A DNA stretch of 64,000 nt from assembly GCF_003076635.1 (NCBI RefSeq), contig NZ_QDKG01000003.1, positions 62,001 to 126,000 of the forward strand. The letters are read 5' to 3'. Positions within the stretch are counted from its first letter, which is position 1, and the number at the start of each line of letters is the position of its first letter. Positions 29,695 to 38,650 of this stretch are shown in pieces. Source of the stretch: Sphingobacterium corticibacter (GTDB lineage: Bacteria; Bacteroidota; Bacteroidia; Sphingobacteriales; Sphingobacteriaceae). Under the pieces are notes generated by a model. It saw only the letters and a list, made by a program, of their open reading frames with translations, had not been told where the DNA came from and did not search any database. The position numbers and the translations under genes are program-made.

Positions 29695-30684
29695 TTAATG
29701 ACTAGTATGCTGTTCGAAATAAGCGCGAACACTTTCCTCGTCGCGCTGAATCTGAGCTTGCAATTCTTCTAGGCTTTCAAACCACTGATCGTGTCGGATA
29801 AAGTGCACAAAACGTACGCGAAGTGTTTTCTTGTACAAATCATCTTTGAAGTCCAATAGATTAACCTCGATTTTGCGACTCATATCATCGATAGTAGGTC
29901 TCGTACCAATGTAACACATTCCTTTCGCTACACGCTCCGGTTGTGGTGAGATATATGGACCTGACTCAATAGAAGGCACGCGTGGATAGATTTCTACTTC
30001 TACAGCATAGATACCGTATGCAGGAATCAACTTATGACTTTCGTGCACATTGAGGTTTGCTGTCGGAAAACCAATGGTACGACCAATCTGATCTCCTTTC
30101 ACAACAGTTCCTGTCAACTCAAATGGGTAATCCAAGTATTTATTTGCTGTCGCAATATCTCCTTTAATCAAAGATTCGCGAATGCGTGTAGACGATACGC
30201 CCACATCATCAATATCCTGTTTTGGGATTTCACTCACCTGAAAATCAAATATACTGCTGTACTTGGTAAGCTCCTGAATATTTCCGGCGCGATCTTTTCC
30301 AAAATGATGATCGTAACCAATAATGATCGATTTGCAACCAATCTTATTCACTAGTACATTAGAAATGTATTCTTCGGGTGTTTGTATAGAGAAATCTCTG
30401 GTGAATGGCGTGATAATCAAATGGTCGATACCTGCCAATGCCAAGCGATGCGTTTTTTCTTCGATGTCATTGATGAGCCGAAGGCTATCATCCTCTGGAT
30501 TAATGATCAATCTTGGATGCGGAAAGAAGGTAAGCAAAACAGTTTCTCCGCCCGTATTACGAGCCGTTTCTACCAATTTGCTCAGTATGCGTTGGTGTCC
30601 GACGTGTACACCATCAAACGTACCAATGGTAACCACCGCATTGGGTATTCGTTCGAATTCGTCTAGACTTCTATAGATTTTCAC
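29695..30684 (-). CDS. ribF: Bifunctional riboflavin kinase/FMN adenylyltransferase
   Basis: RibF makes FMN and FAD. The 329-residue product has the N-terminal FAD synthetase domain with IGTFDGVHVGHQRIL (residues 20-34) and SIIIGYDHHFGKDRAG, and the C-terminal riboflavin kinase domain with GTVVKGDQIGRTIGFPTANL. It is the last gene of a five-gene operon (ftsX, DUF3098, uppP, truB, ribF) found in this order in many Bacteroidota. The spacing to truB is 47 bp, the largest in the operon. Confidence 0.95.
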   Translation of the reverse strand: MKIYRSLDEFERIPNAVVTIGTFDGVHVGHQRILSKLVETARNTGGETVLLTFFPHPRLIINPEDDSLRLINDIEEKTHRLALAGIDHLIITPFTRDFSIQTPEEYISNVLVNKIGCKSIIIGYDHHFGKDRAGNIQELTKYSSIFDFQVSEIPKQDIDDVGVSSTRIRESLIKGDIATANKYLDYPFELTGTVVKGDQIGRTIGFPTANLNVHESHKLIPAYGIYAVEVEIYPRVPSIESGPYISPQPERVAKGMCYIGTRPTIDDMSRKIEVNLLDFKDDLYKKTLRVRFVHFIRHDQWFESLEELQAQIQRDEESVRAYFEQHTSH

Positions 30685-30731
30685 TGTGGAGCTCTTTTAA
30701 TTAATATGTTACGTCTACGGACGTACTTTAA

Positions 30732-31442
30732 TTATTGTTGTTGCGCTTTAATCGCTTGAATCAAATCTTGCAGATTCCAAGCATCTTGTACGTTGAAATC
30801 ACCGCTCTTTGTACGGCATAGCGCCGATAAGTGACTTCCATTTTGCAATCGCTGGCCAAAGTCGCTAGCAATAGAACGAATATAGGTGCCTTTAGTGCAT
30901 TTAATTCTAAAATAAATCTTCGGCAGCTCAATTTTTTCCACCTCAAAACTATGTACCGTGATTTGTCTTGGCTTCAATACTACCGTTTCACCACGACGTG
31001 CTTTTTCGTACACGCGTTCGCCATCAATCTTGATAGCAGAATGTGCGGGCGGATATTGATCCTGTTCTCCAACGAATGACGCAGCCGTGCGATATATATC
31101 GTCTTCCGAAATAGTACTGATGTCAAATATTTGATCGATATCACTCTCTAAATCAAAGGTTGGAGTTGTAGCTCCTAAAGTAATTGTTCCGGTATATTCT
31201 TTATCTTCCGCCTGAAAACGATCAATCTGTTTGGTCATTTTTCCCGTACAGATAATCAATAATCCGGTAGCCAAAGGATCTAAAGTGCCCGCATGACCTA
31301 CTTTTATTTTAAGCGGTTTCATGGTGTTACGCAACTTACCAACCACATCAAAACTCGTCCATTCGTAAGGCTTATCCACTAGCAAAAGTTGTCCTTCGGC
31401 AAAGTGAAACTGCTTTTTCTCCTCCATCATCAACTCCGACAT
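30732..31442 (-). CDS. truB: tRNA pseudouridine(55) synthase TruB
   Basis: TruB converts U55 in the T-loop of tRNAs to pseudouridine. The 236-residue product, shorter than E. coli TruB because the C-terminal PUA domain is mostly missing, shows the catalytic motif HAGTLDPLATGLL with the nucleophilic Asp near residue 53, LLVDKPYEWTSFDVV near the N-terminus, and KCTKGTYIRSIASDFG. Three bases separate it from the uppP stop. The start could also be Met5 or Met6 of the listed frame. Confidence 0.94.
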   Translation of the reverse strand: MSELMMEEKKQFHFAEGQLLLVDKPYEWTSFDVVGKLRNTMKPLKIKVGHAGTLDPLATGLLIICTGKMTKQIDRFQAEDKEYTGTITLGATTPTFDLESDIDQIFDISTISEDDIYRTAASFVGEQDQYPPAHSAIKIDGERVYEKARRGETVVLKPRQITVHSFEVEKIELPKIYFRIKCTKGTYIRSIASDFGQRLQNGSHLSALCRTKSGDFNVQDAWNLQDLIQAIKAQQQ

Positions 31443-31445
31443 TCC

Positions 31446-32240
31446 TTATAAAATTTCGAGGCTATAACCACCAGCCATCAAAAGAATGATGATCGTGCCT
31501 ATCGCAATACGATACCAACCAAAGGCTTTGAAACCATACTTGGTAAGAATTCCTATAAATGTTTTTATGGCAATAATTGCCACAATAAAACCGACCACAT
31601 TACCAATAATCAATAAATTGATCTCATCCGAGCTAAATGCATGTCCTTCTTTCAAAAACTTGTATAACTTCACAATAGAAGCACCCAACATCATTGGGAT
31701 GGCCAAGAAAAATGAAAATTCTGCTGCCGCTTTACGCGTCAGCTTTTGTGTCATACCACCTACTATGGTACTCGCTGAACGAGATGTACCCGGAATCAAC
31801 GCTAGACATTGATAACAACCAATGATAAAGGCTTGTTTGTACGAAATGGCATCCGAATCATCGGTGGTCGGTTTATTAAACCATTTATCTACAAAAAGTA
31901 AGATCACACCACCAATCACTAACATCACCGCGACCATAAATGGGCTTTCCAATAAATCATCGATGAAATCACTAAATAATAAGCCAAGAATAGAGGCCGG
32001 GATGCCTGCTACAACTAACTTGAAATAGAAATCAAAGGATTTGAAAAAACGTTTCCAATACAACACTAATACCGATAGGATGGTACCTAGCTGAATAATG
32101 ATCGTGAACAGTTTGACAAATGGGGTAGGTTCGATACCCATGAACGCGGTTGCGATAATCATGTGGCCAGTAGACGAAACGGGTAGAAATTCTGTAAGGC
32201 CTTCAATAATGGCCAAGATAATTACTTCTATATAGGTCAT
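31446..32240 (-). CDS. uppP: Undecaprenyl-diphosphatase UppP
   Basis: UppP (BacA) removes a phosphate from undecaprenyl pyrophosphate at the membrane to recycle the cell-wall lipid carrier, and gives bacitracin resistance. The 264-residue product is very hydrophobic with about eight membrane helices, and has both active-site stretches: [18 protein letters not shown] near residue 10 and [16 protein letters not shown] near residue 155. Its start overlaps the stop of the DUF3098 gene by one base. Confidence 0.95.
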   Translation of the reverse strand: MTYIEVIILAIIEGLTEFLPVSSTGHMIIATAFMGIEPTPFVKLFTIIIQLGTILSVLVLYWKRFFKSFDFYFKLVVAGIPASILGLLFSDFIDDLLESPFMVAVMLVIGGVILLFVDKWFNKPTTDDSDAISYKQAFIIGCYQCLALIPGTSRSASTIVGGMTQKLTRKAAAEFSFFLAIPMMLGASIVKLYKFLKEGHAFSSDEINLLIIGNVVGFIVAIIAIKTFIGILTKYGFKAFGWYRIAIGTIIILLMAGGYSLEIL

Positions 32241-32500
32241 TATCCTTCGTTGGATTTAGCGGGTTTTGGTTTATATAAAATAGCTACAAAACCTAGCGCA
32301 AAACCTAGAACAACTACGAACGGCGCTATGGTGATTTTTGTAAAACTGTACAAGTCATCGGTACCAATCATTAAGATAAATCCAATAGCTACCACTAAGA
32401 TGCTCAAAATGAACAACTGATAGTTTTGTTTTTTGAAAACGATAGTAGCTTTGCTCGCAGAGCCCACCTTAGTGGTCGATTGCTTTTTTACTTGAGCCAT
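32240..32500 (-). CDS. DUF3098 membrane protein
   Basis: The 86-residue product has a basic, flexible N-terminus and two membrane helices ([19 protein letters not shown] and [20 protein letters not shown]). It fits the DUF3098 family, found in Bacteroidota between ftsX and uppP. The function is unknown. It is 32 bp after ftsX and its stop overlaps the uppP start by one base, so it is clearly cotranscribed. By position it could help FtsX or UppP in the cell envelope. Confidence 0.82.
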   Translation of the reverse strand: MAQVKKQSTTKVGSASKATIVFKKQNYQLFILSILVVAIGFILMIGTDDLYSFTKITIAPFVVVLGFALGFVAILYKPKPAKSNEG

Positions 32501-32532
32501 ATTTTAGACGTTTTTTGGTGTTAAAATGTGTA

Positions 32533-33411
32533 TTAACGATACAAACTAGATGATTTTGCTTTTAGATACTTCGTTACCGCAAAGTAGGTGCTTGCACCAG
32601 ATATCAGGATGCCCAATATCACTACTGCCATAAATATGAAGATGAATTCTAGCCAATCGCGCAAGAAGACCAACTCAGGCACCTGTTGCTGCGCAAAATG
32701 CAAGGTCAATAACAAAAGCAAGATCGCGATTAAGGAACCGATCAACCCATGCACAATACCATACAAGATATATGGTTGGCGGATAAAGCCTTTTGTAGCA
32801 CCAATCAACTGCATGCTTTTTATCAGGAAACGCTGTGAATAAATCGCTAAACGAATCGTGTTATTTATCAATGCTACCGCAATGATTAGCAAAATCACCG
32901 CAAATGCGAGCAGGACAATACCGATCACGCGAATATTTTGGTTTACCATATCAATCAGGTTTTCCTGATACACGATTTCATTAATACGACTATTGCGAGA
33001 AACTTGCGTTATGAAAGCCTGAATGCTATCATTATTCGCATAATCCTCATTCATATATACATCGATGGAAGGCAATAAAGGATTGTGTCCTAAATATTCG
33101 ACGAAGTCTTCACCTAAGTCTTCTTTTAAATTTTTAGCGGCTAATTCCTTACTAATATATTCGGTGCGTAATACGTGCTTATTGCGATCCAAATCTTTTT
33201 GTAATGCCAACACATCGCCCTCATTGACATTGTCATTTACAATCACATTAAGTACAATGTTTTCCTTGACGTATTTAGATAGGTTTTTAGCGTGGACTAG
33301 GATCAATCCTAGCAAGCCTGTCATCAGGAGTACCAATGCAATACTGATAACAGTGGATACATATACCGATTTCGTCTTTTTTCTGGAGGAGCCTTCTTCT
33401 ATTATTGACAT
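32533..33411 (-). CDS. ftsX: Cell-division permease-like protein FtsX
   Basis: FtsX is the membrane partner of FtsE and activates peptidoglycan hydrolases at division. I start it at the ATG at 33411 (292 residues, MSIIEEGSSRKKTKS), because the longer frame to 33483 would begin upstream of a promoter-like element at 33440-33447. It has four membrane helices (VISIALVLLMTGLLGLILV, the first) and an extracytoplasmic loop between the first two, typical of FtsX. FtsE is not in the window. It heads the operon DUF3098-uppP-truB-ribF. Confidence 0.88.
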   Translation of the reverse strand: MSIIEEGSSRKKTKSVYVSTVISIALVLLMTGLLGLILVHAKNLSKYVKENIVLNVIVNDNVNEGDVLALQKDLDRNKHVLRTEYISKELAAKNLKEDLGEDFVEYLGHNPLLPSIDVYMNEDYANNDSIQAFITQVSRNSRINEIVYQENLIDMVNQNIRVIGIVLLAFAVILLIIAVALINNTIRLAIYSQRFLIKSMQLIGATKGFIRQPYILYGIVHGLIGSLIAILLLLLTLHFAQQQVPELVFLRDWLEFIFIFMAVVILGILISGASTYFAVTKYLKAKSSSLYR

Positions 33412-33439
33412 ATGTTCTTGCGATCTTATATATACCCTG

Positions 33440-33447
33440 CGAAAGTA
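33440..33447 (-). promoter_or_regulatory. Putative -7 promoter element of the ftsX operon
   Basis: TACTTTCG on the minus strand is one base off TAnnTTTG and lies 28 bases before the ATG at 33411. The leuS gene on the opposite strand has TATTTTCG at 33543-33550. Confidence 0.4.
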
Positions 33448-33542
33448 ATCATTATTGCCGACTATAGAAATAGGCGTTAACATAAACTAACACTTTTCAA
33501 GAGCCATTTTGGGTTTGTTTCGCATTAATCTTTGGAAATCGT

Positions 33543-33550
33543 TATTTTCG
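33543..33550 (+). promoter_or_regulatory. Putative -7 promoter element of leuS
   Basis: TATTTTCG, one base off the TAnnTTTG consensus, lies 30 bases before the leuS ATG. A TTTG at 33514-33517 is a possible but widely spaced -33 element. Confidence 0.4.
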
Positions 33551-33580
33551 CACTTGTTATAAGATCATTGCATTTATTAT

Positions 33581-36550
33581 ATGGAGTACAATCATAAAGT
33601 CATTGAAAAGGGATGGCAAACTTTTTGGGCGGAAAACGGCACATTTCGCACGAGCGAATCGACCGATAAGCCAAAGTATTACGTGCTAGACATGTTTCCT
33701 TATCCATCAGGAGCAGGGCTGCACGTCGGTCATCCACTTGGATATATCGCCTCCGATATCTTTGCCCGATTCAAAAGATTGAAAGGTTTCAATGTGCTTC
33801 ATCCGATGGGCTATGATTCTTTTGGTTTGCCAGCAGAGCAATATGCGATCCAGACTGGTCAGCATCCTGCGATCACAACAGAGGTGAATATTGATCGCTA
33901 TCGCGAGCAATTAGACAATATCGGATTCTCCTTTGATTGGTCGAGAGAAGTCCGCACTTCAGATCCAGCGTATTATAAATGGACGCAGTGGATTTTCATG
34001 CAACTATTCCATGCTTGGTACAACAAAGATGCTGATAAAGCAGAATCAATAGATACTTTAGTTGAACGCTTCCAACAAACAGGTAGCGAAGGAATTAATG
34101 CTGCTTGTGACGAGGATGTAAAGACGTTTACCGCGCAAGAGTGGGCGGCCTTCATGCCGGAAGAACAATTGCAGGAATTATTGAAATATCGCTTAGCTTA
34201 CCTGCGTGAAAGCACCGTAAACTGGTGTGCGGCATTGGGTACGGTATTAGCAAATGATGAAGTGATCAATGGTGTTTCGGAACGTGGCGGATATCCTGTC
34301 GAGCAGAAAAAAATGATGCAATGGTCCATGCGGATCACGGCTTACGCCGAACGTTTGCTGACGGGACTAGATACCGTGGATTGGCCAGAGCCTTTGGTAG
34401 AGATGCAGCGCAACTGGATCGGAAAATCCATTGGAGCGACGGTGCGTTTTCCGCTGCCGCAATTGGATACCAATATTGAAGTATTTACCACGCGCGTAGA
34501 TACCGTTTACGGCGTTAGTTTTGTGGTTTTAGCACCGGAACATGAATTAGTCAGCGCTTTAACAACGGATGAACAACGCGCTGCTGTAGAAGAATATATC
34601 GCGACCACCTCCAAAAAATCGGAATTGGATCGTATGTCGGATGTCAAAGCCGTATCAGGTGTTTTCACAGGCGCGTACGCTAAACATCCGTTGACTGGTC
34701 AGGATGTACAGATTTGGATCGCCGATTATGTGTTAGCCGGATATGGTACCGGAGCGGTGATGGCCGTACCGTCGGGTGATCAGCGCGATTACTTATTTGC
34801 CAAGCATTTTGATTTACCGATTATCCCGATTTCAGATTCGCAAGACATTAGCGAAGCAGCAGACCCAAATAAAGACGGTCGTTATATTAATTCCGAAATC
34901 ATCAATGGCTTGACGTATGAACAAGCCGTTCCAGCGGTCATCGATCAGTTGCAAGCTTTAGGATTAGGTAAAGGAAAAATCAATTACCGCATGCGCGACG
35001 CGATCTTTGGTCGTCAACGCTATTGGGGCGAGCCAGTTCCGATCTATTTCAAAGATGGTTTACCTTATTTGATCGATAAAGAAGAATTGCCTTTGTTATT
35101 GCCAGAAGTAGATAAATATCTGCCAACTGAAACCGGCGAACCACCTTTAGGTCGTGCGCAAGATTGGAAATATCAAGGCAGCAATATGTACGAATTGAGC
35201 ACCATGCCAGGTTGGGCAGGTTCATCGTGGTATTGGTTCCGCTATATGGATCCAAAAAATCCAAATACATTTGCTTCTCGGGAAGCAGTGGATTACTGGA
35301 AGTCAGTGGATTTATATATTGGTGGTTCTGAGCATGCTACAGGGCATTTGCTATACTCACGATTCTGGAACAAATTTTTGAAAGACTGGGGTTGTCAGGG
35401 AGAAGAAGAGCCATTCAAAAAGTTGATCAATCAAGGAATGATTCAAGGACGCTCTAACTTTGTGTACCGACTTAATAATTATGCCACCGCTGGTATTGAC
35501 GAAAAGATTGACAACATATTTATATCGCACAATCTTTTTGTACATTTCAAAACTTTTATGAAAAACCTTCCTCCGGATAGTTCCTTGTTTCTGTACTCGG
35601 ATGGTATTTATTATAATAGTGAAGTACTAGTTGATGATTTAGTGGGTTTTGGCAAATGTTTAGGTAAGGTTGTATTTGATAAGTATCCTGGATTAGCTAA
35701 TGTCACTTTGTATCAAAATTCTTTTTCACCTCTTCATGTAGATGTGAACATTGTATCAAACGATATATTGGATCTAGAGAAATTCAAAGCTTTCCGTCCA
35801 GATTTTGCTGATGCAGAGTTTATTTTGGAGGATGGCAAATACCATTGTGGACATGAAGTAGAAAAAATGTCTAAATCCAAGTTCAATGTGGTAAACCCAG
35901 ATGATATCATTGAGCAATACGGTGCAGATACACTACGCTTGTACGAGATGTTCTTAGGCCCATTAGAGCAATCTAAACCTTGGAATACCAATGGTATAGA
36001 AGGCGTTTATAAATTCTTGAAGAAACTGTGGCGTCTGTTTCACGATGCGGAAGGTAATTTCCAAATTTCCAACGAAGAGCCGACGAAAGCAGAATACAAG
36101 GCTTTGCATAAAATCATTAAAAAGGTTGAAGATGATATCGAAAGATTCTCTTTCAATACCTCGGTATCAGCCTTTATGATTTGTGTAAATGAGTTGACAG
36201 ACTTAAAATGTAACAAAATCAAAATCCTACAGGATTTGGTGATCGTGCTACAGCCTTATGCTCCACATATTGCTGAAGAATTGTGGTGCTTGATGGGACA
36301 GCAAAAAGGAACTATTTCTTATGCGTCATATCCAGTATTCAATCCAGAATATTTGGTGGAATCGGAGTTTGCATACCCAGTTTCTGTTAATGGAAAAACT
36401 CGCTTGAATTTGCCATTGGCTTTGGATTTAGACCAGAAAGCAGTGGAGGAGATTGTGTTGGCGAATGAAGATGTACAACGCTATATTGATGGTAAAGCGA
36501 TTCGTAAGATCATCTTTGTTAAAGGTAAGATTATCAATATTGTAGTGTAA
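33581..36550 (+). CDS. leuS: Leucyl-tRNA synthetase with an enlarged leucine-specific domain
   Basis: LeuRS charges tRNA-Leu. Class I motifs are intact: HVGH at residues 48-51 and KMSKS at 762-766; the CP1 editing domain follows the first motif ([16 protein letters not shown]). The length, 989 residues, is about 60 more than I expect for Bacteroidota LeuRS (around 930). The excess maps to roughly residues 631-715, between RSNFVYR and [10 protein letters not shown], in the leucine-specific domain that precedes KMSKS; the usual linker there is only about 25 residues. The extra segment is open, without stop or frame shift, and AT-richer than its surroundings. A terminator follows the stop. Confidence 0.95.
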   Translation: MEYNHKVIEKGWQTFWAENGTFRTSESTDKPKYYVLDMFPYPSGAGLHVGHPLGYIASDIFARFKRLKGFNVLHPMGYDSFGLPAEQYAIQTGQHPAITTEVNIDRYREQLDNIGFSFDWSREVRTSDPAYYKWTQWIFMQLFHAWYNKDADKAESIDTLVERFQQTGSEGINAACDEDVKTFTAQEWAAFMPEEQLQELLKYRLAYLRESTVNWCAALGTVLANDEVINGVSERGGYPVEQKKMMQWSMRITAYAERLLTGLDTVDWPEPLVEMQRNWIGKSIGATVRFPLPQLDTNIEVFTTRVDTVYGVSFVVLAPEHELVSALTTDEQRAAVEEYIATTSKKSELDRMSDVKAVSGVFTGAYAKHPLTGQDVQIWIADYVLAGYGTGAVMAVPSGDQRDYLFAKHFDLPIIPISDSQDISEAADPNKDGRYINSEIINGLTYEQAVPAVIDQLQALGLGKGKINYRMRDAIFGRQRYWGEPVPIYFKDGLPYLIDKEELPLLLPEVDKYLPTETGEPPLGRAQDWKYQGSNMYELSTMPGWAGSSWYWFRYMDPKNPNTFASREAVDYWKSVDLYIGGSEHATGHLLYSRFWNKFLKDWGCQGEEEPFKKLINQGMIQGRSNFVYRLNNYATAGIDEKIDNIFISHNLFVHFKTFMKNLPPDSSLFLYSDGIYYNSEVLVDDLVGFGKCLGKVVFDKYPGLANVTLYQNSFSPLHVDVNIVSNDILDLEKFKAFRPDFADAEFILEDGKYHCGHEVEKMSKSKFNVVNPDDIIEQYGADTLRLYEMFLGPLEQSKPWNTNGIEGVYKFLKKLWRLFHDAEGNFQISNEEPTKAEYKALHKIIKKVEDDIERFSFNTSVSAFMICVNELTDLKCNKIKILQDLVIVLQPYAPHIAEELWCLMGQQKGTISYASYPVFNPEYLVESEFAYPVSVNGKTRLNLPLALDLDQKAVEEIVLANEDVQRYIDGKAIRKIIFVKGKIINIVV

Positions 36551-36574
36551 GCTAGTAATAGCTTGTTAGGAATG

Positions 36575-36604
36575 CGGCGCTGGATTATATCCAGCGCCGT
36601 TTTT
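36575..36604 (+). terminator. Intrinsic terminator of leuS
   Basis: A 10-bp GC-rich stem (36575-36584 with 36590-36599), 5-base loop and T5 tail. Confidence 0.9.
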
Positions 36605-36710
36605 GCATGTATGATATTTGATATCGCTCAGGATGTAAAATGGTACAGGAGTTCATTTGTATTAATATTTAACTATTTCGTATTAAAAGACAAGGTTATA
36701 ACAATATTCT

Positions 36711-36745
36711 ATTATGTATAAAATGATTACATTTGAATACATAAT
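36711..36745. promoter_or_regulatory. Putative operator and promoter of the toxin-antitoxin operon
   Basis: The 9-base inverted repeat ATTATGTAT (36711-36719) and ATACATAAT (36737-36745) flanks the -7 element TACATTTG (36728-36735, TAnnTTTG). Binding of the antitoxin would cover the promoter, the usual autoregulation of such pairs. The operon starts at 36755. Confidence 0.6.
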
Positions 36746-36754
36746 GATATCACA

Positions 36755-37006
36755 ATGAATACAACAACTTTGAAAAAATCGACATCTCTGCGTTTAGACA
36801 GAGAATTGTATAATTACATCGAAAAGTTAGCAAAGAAGGAAAATAGAAGCGTTAATAATTTTATAGAAACAACTCTTGCTGACGCAACGCATTTCTATGA
36901 GCCAAATGAGGAAACTAAAAAAGCTATTGATGAAGCGCGTAAAGAGAGTGCGAATCTCAAAGGATATACGAGTGTGGATGAGCTTTTTGCTGACTTGTCA
37001 AAATAA
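36755..37006 (+). CDS. Antitoxin of a YafQ-type pair
   Basis: The 83-residue product has an N-terminal ribbon-helix-helix-like segment (KKSTSLRLDRELYNYIEKLAKKENRSVNNFIET) with the expected DNA-binding strand, followed by an acidic, probably flexible tail that would bind the toxin. The next gene, a YafQ-type toxin, begins 2 bp after its stop. An inverted repeat overlapping the promoter fits autorepression by the antitoxin-toxin complex. This could be a RelB/DinJ or ParD-like antitoxin; the family is not certain. Confidence 0.8.
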   Translation: MNTTTLKKSTSLRLDRELYNYIEKLAKKENRSVNNFIETTLADATHFYEPNEETKKAIDEARKESANLKGYTSVDELFADLSK

Positions 37007-37008
37007 AT

Positions 37009-37293
37009 ATGTACACCATATTTCCCTCAACGCGTTTTAAAAAAGACTACAAAAAATTTCTGAAACGCAAAAAGGAATTAGAAGCTATACAGGTCACTAT
37101 CCAATTATTGTCTCAGAATGGGCACGATGCGCTACCCATTAAGATGCATCCTCATAAACTCATTGGCAACTATAAAGGAGCTTGGGAGTGCCATATATTT
37201 CCGGACTTGCTATTGATTTGGCAGCAAGAGGAAGAGCCAATAAATAAGATAATCCTAATTCGAGTTGGTAGTCATTCTGAGCTTTTTAATTGA
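37009..37293 (+). CDS. YafQ-family mRNA interferase toxin
   Basis: The 94-residue product is a RelE-superfamily toxin of the YafQ type, which cuts mRNA on the ribosome. The catalytic set matches: His47/His49 in KMHPHKLIGNY, His62 and Asp66 in ECHIFPDLLLI, and His89 in VGSHSELF. N-terminal basic residues (KKDYKKFLKRKK) suit ribosome binding. It lies 2 bp after the antitoxin gene in the same operon. The usual aromatic or other residues at the C-terminus are not all the same as in E. coli YafQ, but the key histidines remain, so it is probably active. Confidence 0.88.
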   Translation: MYTIFPSTRFKKDYKKFLKRKKELEAIQVTIQLLSQNGHDALPIKMHPHKLIGNYKGAWECHIFPDLLLIWQQEEEPINKIILIRVGSHSELFN

Positions 37294-37451
37294 AATTTAA
37301 GGAAGATCGCATTCGCATAGTCTTTTTCAAAATTCCTTTCTTACTCTTTAGCCGTCATCACGCGGAGGTACGACAACGTGATCACAATTGCGAATACAGC
37401 CTTCGCGCTTCGGCTTTGCAAGACGGGAAATGTTCCGATGTCAATATTTAC
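37294..37451. other. Spacer with a REP-like remnant between the toxin and transporter genes
   Basis: This 158-bp stretch contains CGTCATCACG at 37353-37362 with the partial partner CGTGATC near 37377-37383, an inverted repeat that resembles one end of the element at 52433-52534. I see no gene or clear terminator in it. Confidence 0.35.
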
Positions 37452-38492
37452 TTACTCACTGGTCTCAGGCACTTGCTCCAATATTCCTTTCATATAAATC
37501 TCCTGAATCAAGATCATTATTACGACCAAAATTGGTGTCGCAAATAAAATCCCCCAAGCACCGGATATTGCGCCCATCAACAATTGGAAGAACAACACCA
37601 AAGCTGGTGGCAAAGCAAGCATTTTCTTACGGACGAAAGGTCCGAAAACGCCGGATTCTAATAATTGTACTAACAGGAATAAACCAATAAGCCATAGTGC
37701 CATTTCAGGTCCGTCCATTAGTCCAATCAATGTGGCCGGTATCAATGCTAAGGTCGGACCAATATTTGGAATAAAAGTCAAGGTTCCAGCGATAATTGCT
37801 AATATCAACCACAATTCGGCGCCGAGAATCAATGCCCCAATAGCAGTTAGTGTAAATACAAAGACCATTTCCAACATCTGCGCTTTCAACCATACTTTGA
37901 GGTCATTTCCCATTTTGCTTAAGATATGATCCGCCTTAGGTTTATAATTATGGGGTACTAATGCAATCACACCATTCTTATACTCTTTAGGAGAAATCAT
38001 CAGAAATAATCCAAGAAAAATCACCGCATACAAATCCCCAAAGAAACCAAACGTAGACTTAAAAAAGGAACTAGCGTGCTGCATCATTTTATCTCCGCTA
38101 TCTTCTAGCGAAGGACTTGCATCTTTTACCTTGTCGCCCCAACTTTGATCTTCCAAGTAAGTTTCTACATTCTTTAAAGTCTTTGGGATTCCTTCTTTAA
38201 ACTGTTCGTATTGTTGCGCCATCGTATTTCCGATCAGATAAGTAACTCCCGAAATGAAACCAAAAACGATAAAAAAAGACAGCGTAAGCGTGATGCCTTT
38301 ATGCCAACTTGTCCAAGAGTGAATACGATTAGAAATTCCTTGAAAGAAAATGGATAATAGGAGACCCCCGAACAATAGAAGTAATATGCTAAACGTTTTT
38401 ACGAACAGCGAGGCAAACAGTACAAACAATAAAACGACAAAGGATATCAGCGAAGTTTTACGCATGATGGCTTTTTTTTCCGATTTTTCCAT
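37452..38492 (-). CDS. AI-2E/PerM-family transporter
   Basis: The 346-residue product (ATG at 38492, MEKSEKKAIMRK; the longer frame runs through the terminator of the next gene and has no family match) is a polytopic membrane protein of the AI-2E/PerM family. The N-terminal helices begin SLISFVVLLFVLFASLFV and the C-terminal half has the family block IIAGTLTFIPNIGPTLALIPA and PPALVLFFQLLMGAISGAWGI. Members are exporters of uncertain substrate; sodium/proton exchange and autoinducer export have both been reported in the family. It has no neighbours that would point to a substrate. Confidence 0.85.
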   Translation of the reverse strand: MEKSEKKAIMRKTSLISFVVLLFVLFASLFVKTFSILLLLFGGLLLSIFFQGISNRIHSWTSWHKGITLTLSFFIVFGFISGVTYLIGNTMAQQYEQFKEGIPKTLKNVETYLEDQSWGDKVKDASPSLEDSGDKMMQHASSFFKSTFGFFGDLYAVIFLGLFLMISPKEYKNGVIALVPHNYKPKADHILSKMGNDLKVWLKAQMLEMVFVFTLTAIGALILGAELWLILAIIAGTLTFIPNIGPTLALIPATLIGLMDGPEMALWLIGLFLLVQLLESGVFGPFVRKKMLALPPALVLFFQLLMGAISGAWGILFATPILVVIMILIQEIYMKGILEQVPETSE

Positions 38493-38574
38493 AATACCCG
38501 TACAACAACGGACTTTGGAAAACGTTTTGCCTTTTACGTAGCAAGAAACTATTTGGATTGATCTGTACTCAAAT

Positions 38575-38601
38575 AGAAAAAGACCGCGTGAAACGCGGTC
38601 T
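38575..38601 (-). terminator. Terminator of the ABC-F gene
   Basis: A 9-bp stem (38581-38589 with 38593-38601) reads on the minus strand as AGACCGCGT...ACGCGGTCT and is followed by a T-rich tail (38575-38580). Confidence 0.85.
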
Positions 38602-38650
38602 CCAAAATTTCCGAATAGGACTACTTGATAATCAGCAGTAAGGGGTGTGA

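Noticed and set aside
35471..35725. Intein or mobile element inside leuS
   Set aside because: The extra segment is only about 60-85 residues, lacks a C-terminal His-Asn and splice-site cysteine arrangement, and no terminal repeats flank it. An insertion in the leucine-specific domain is simpler.
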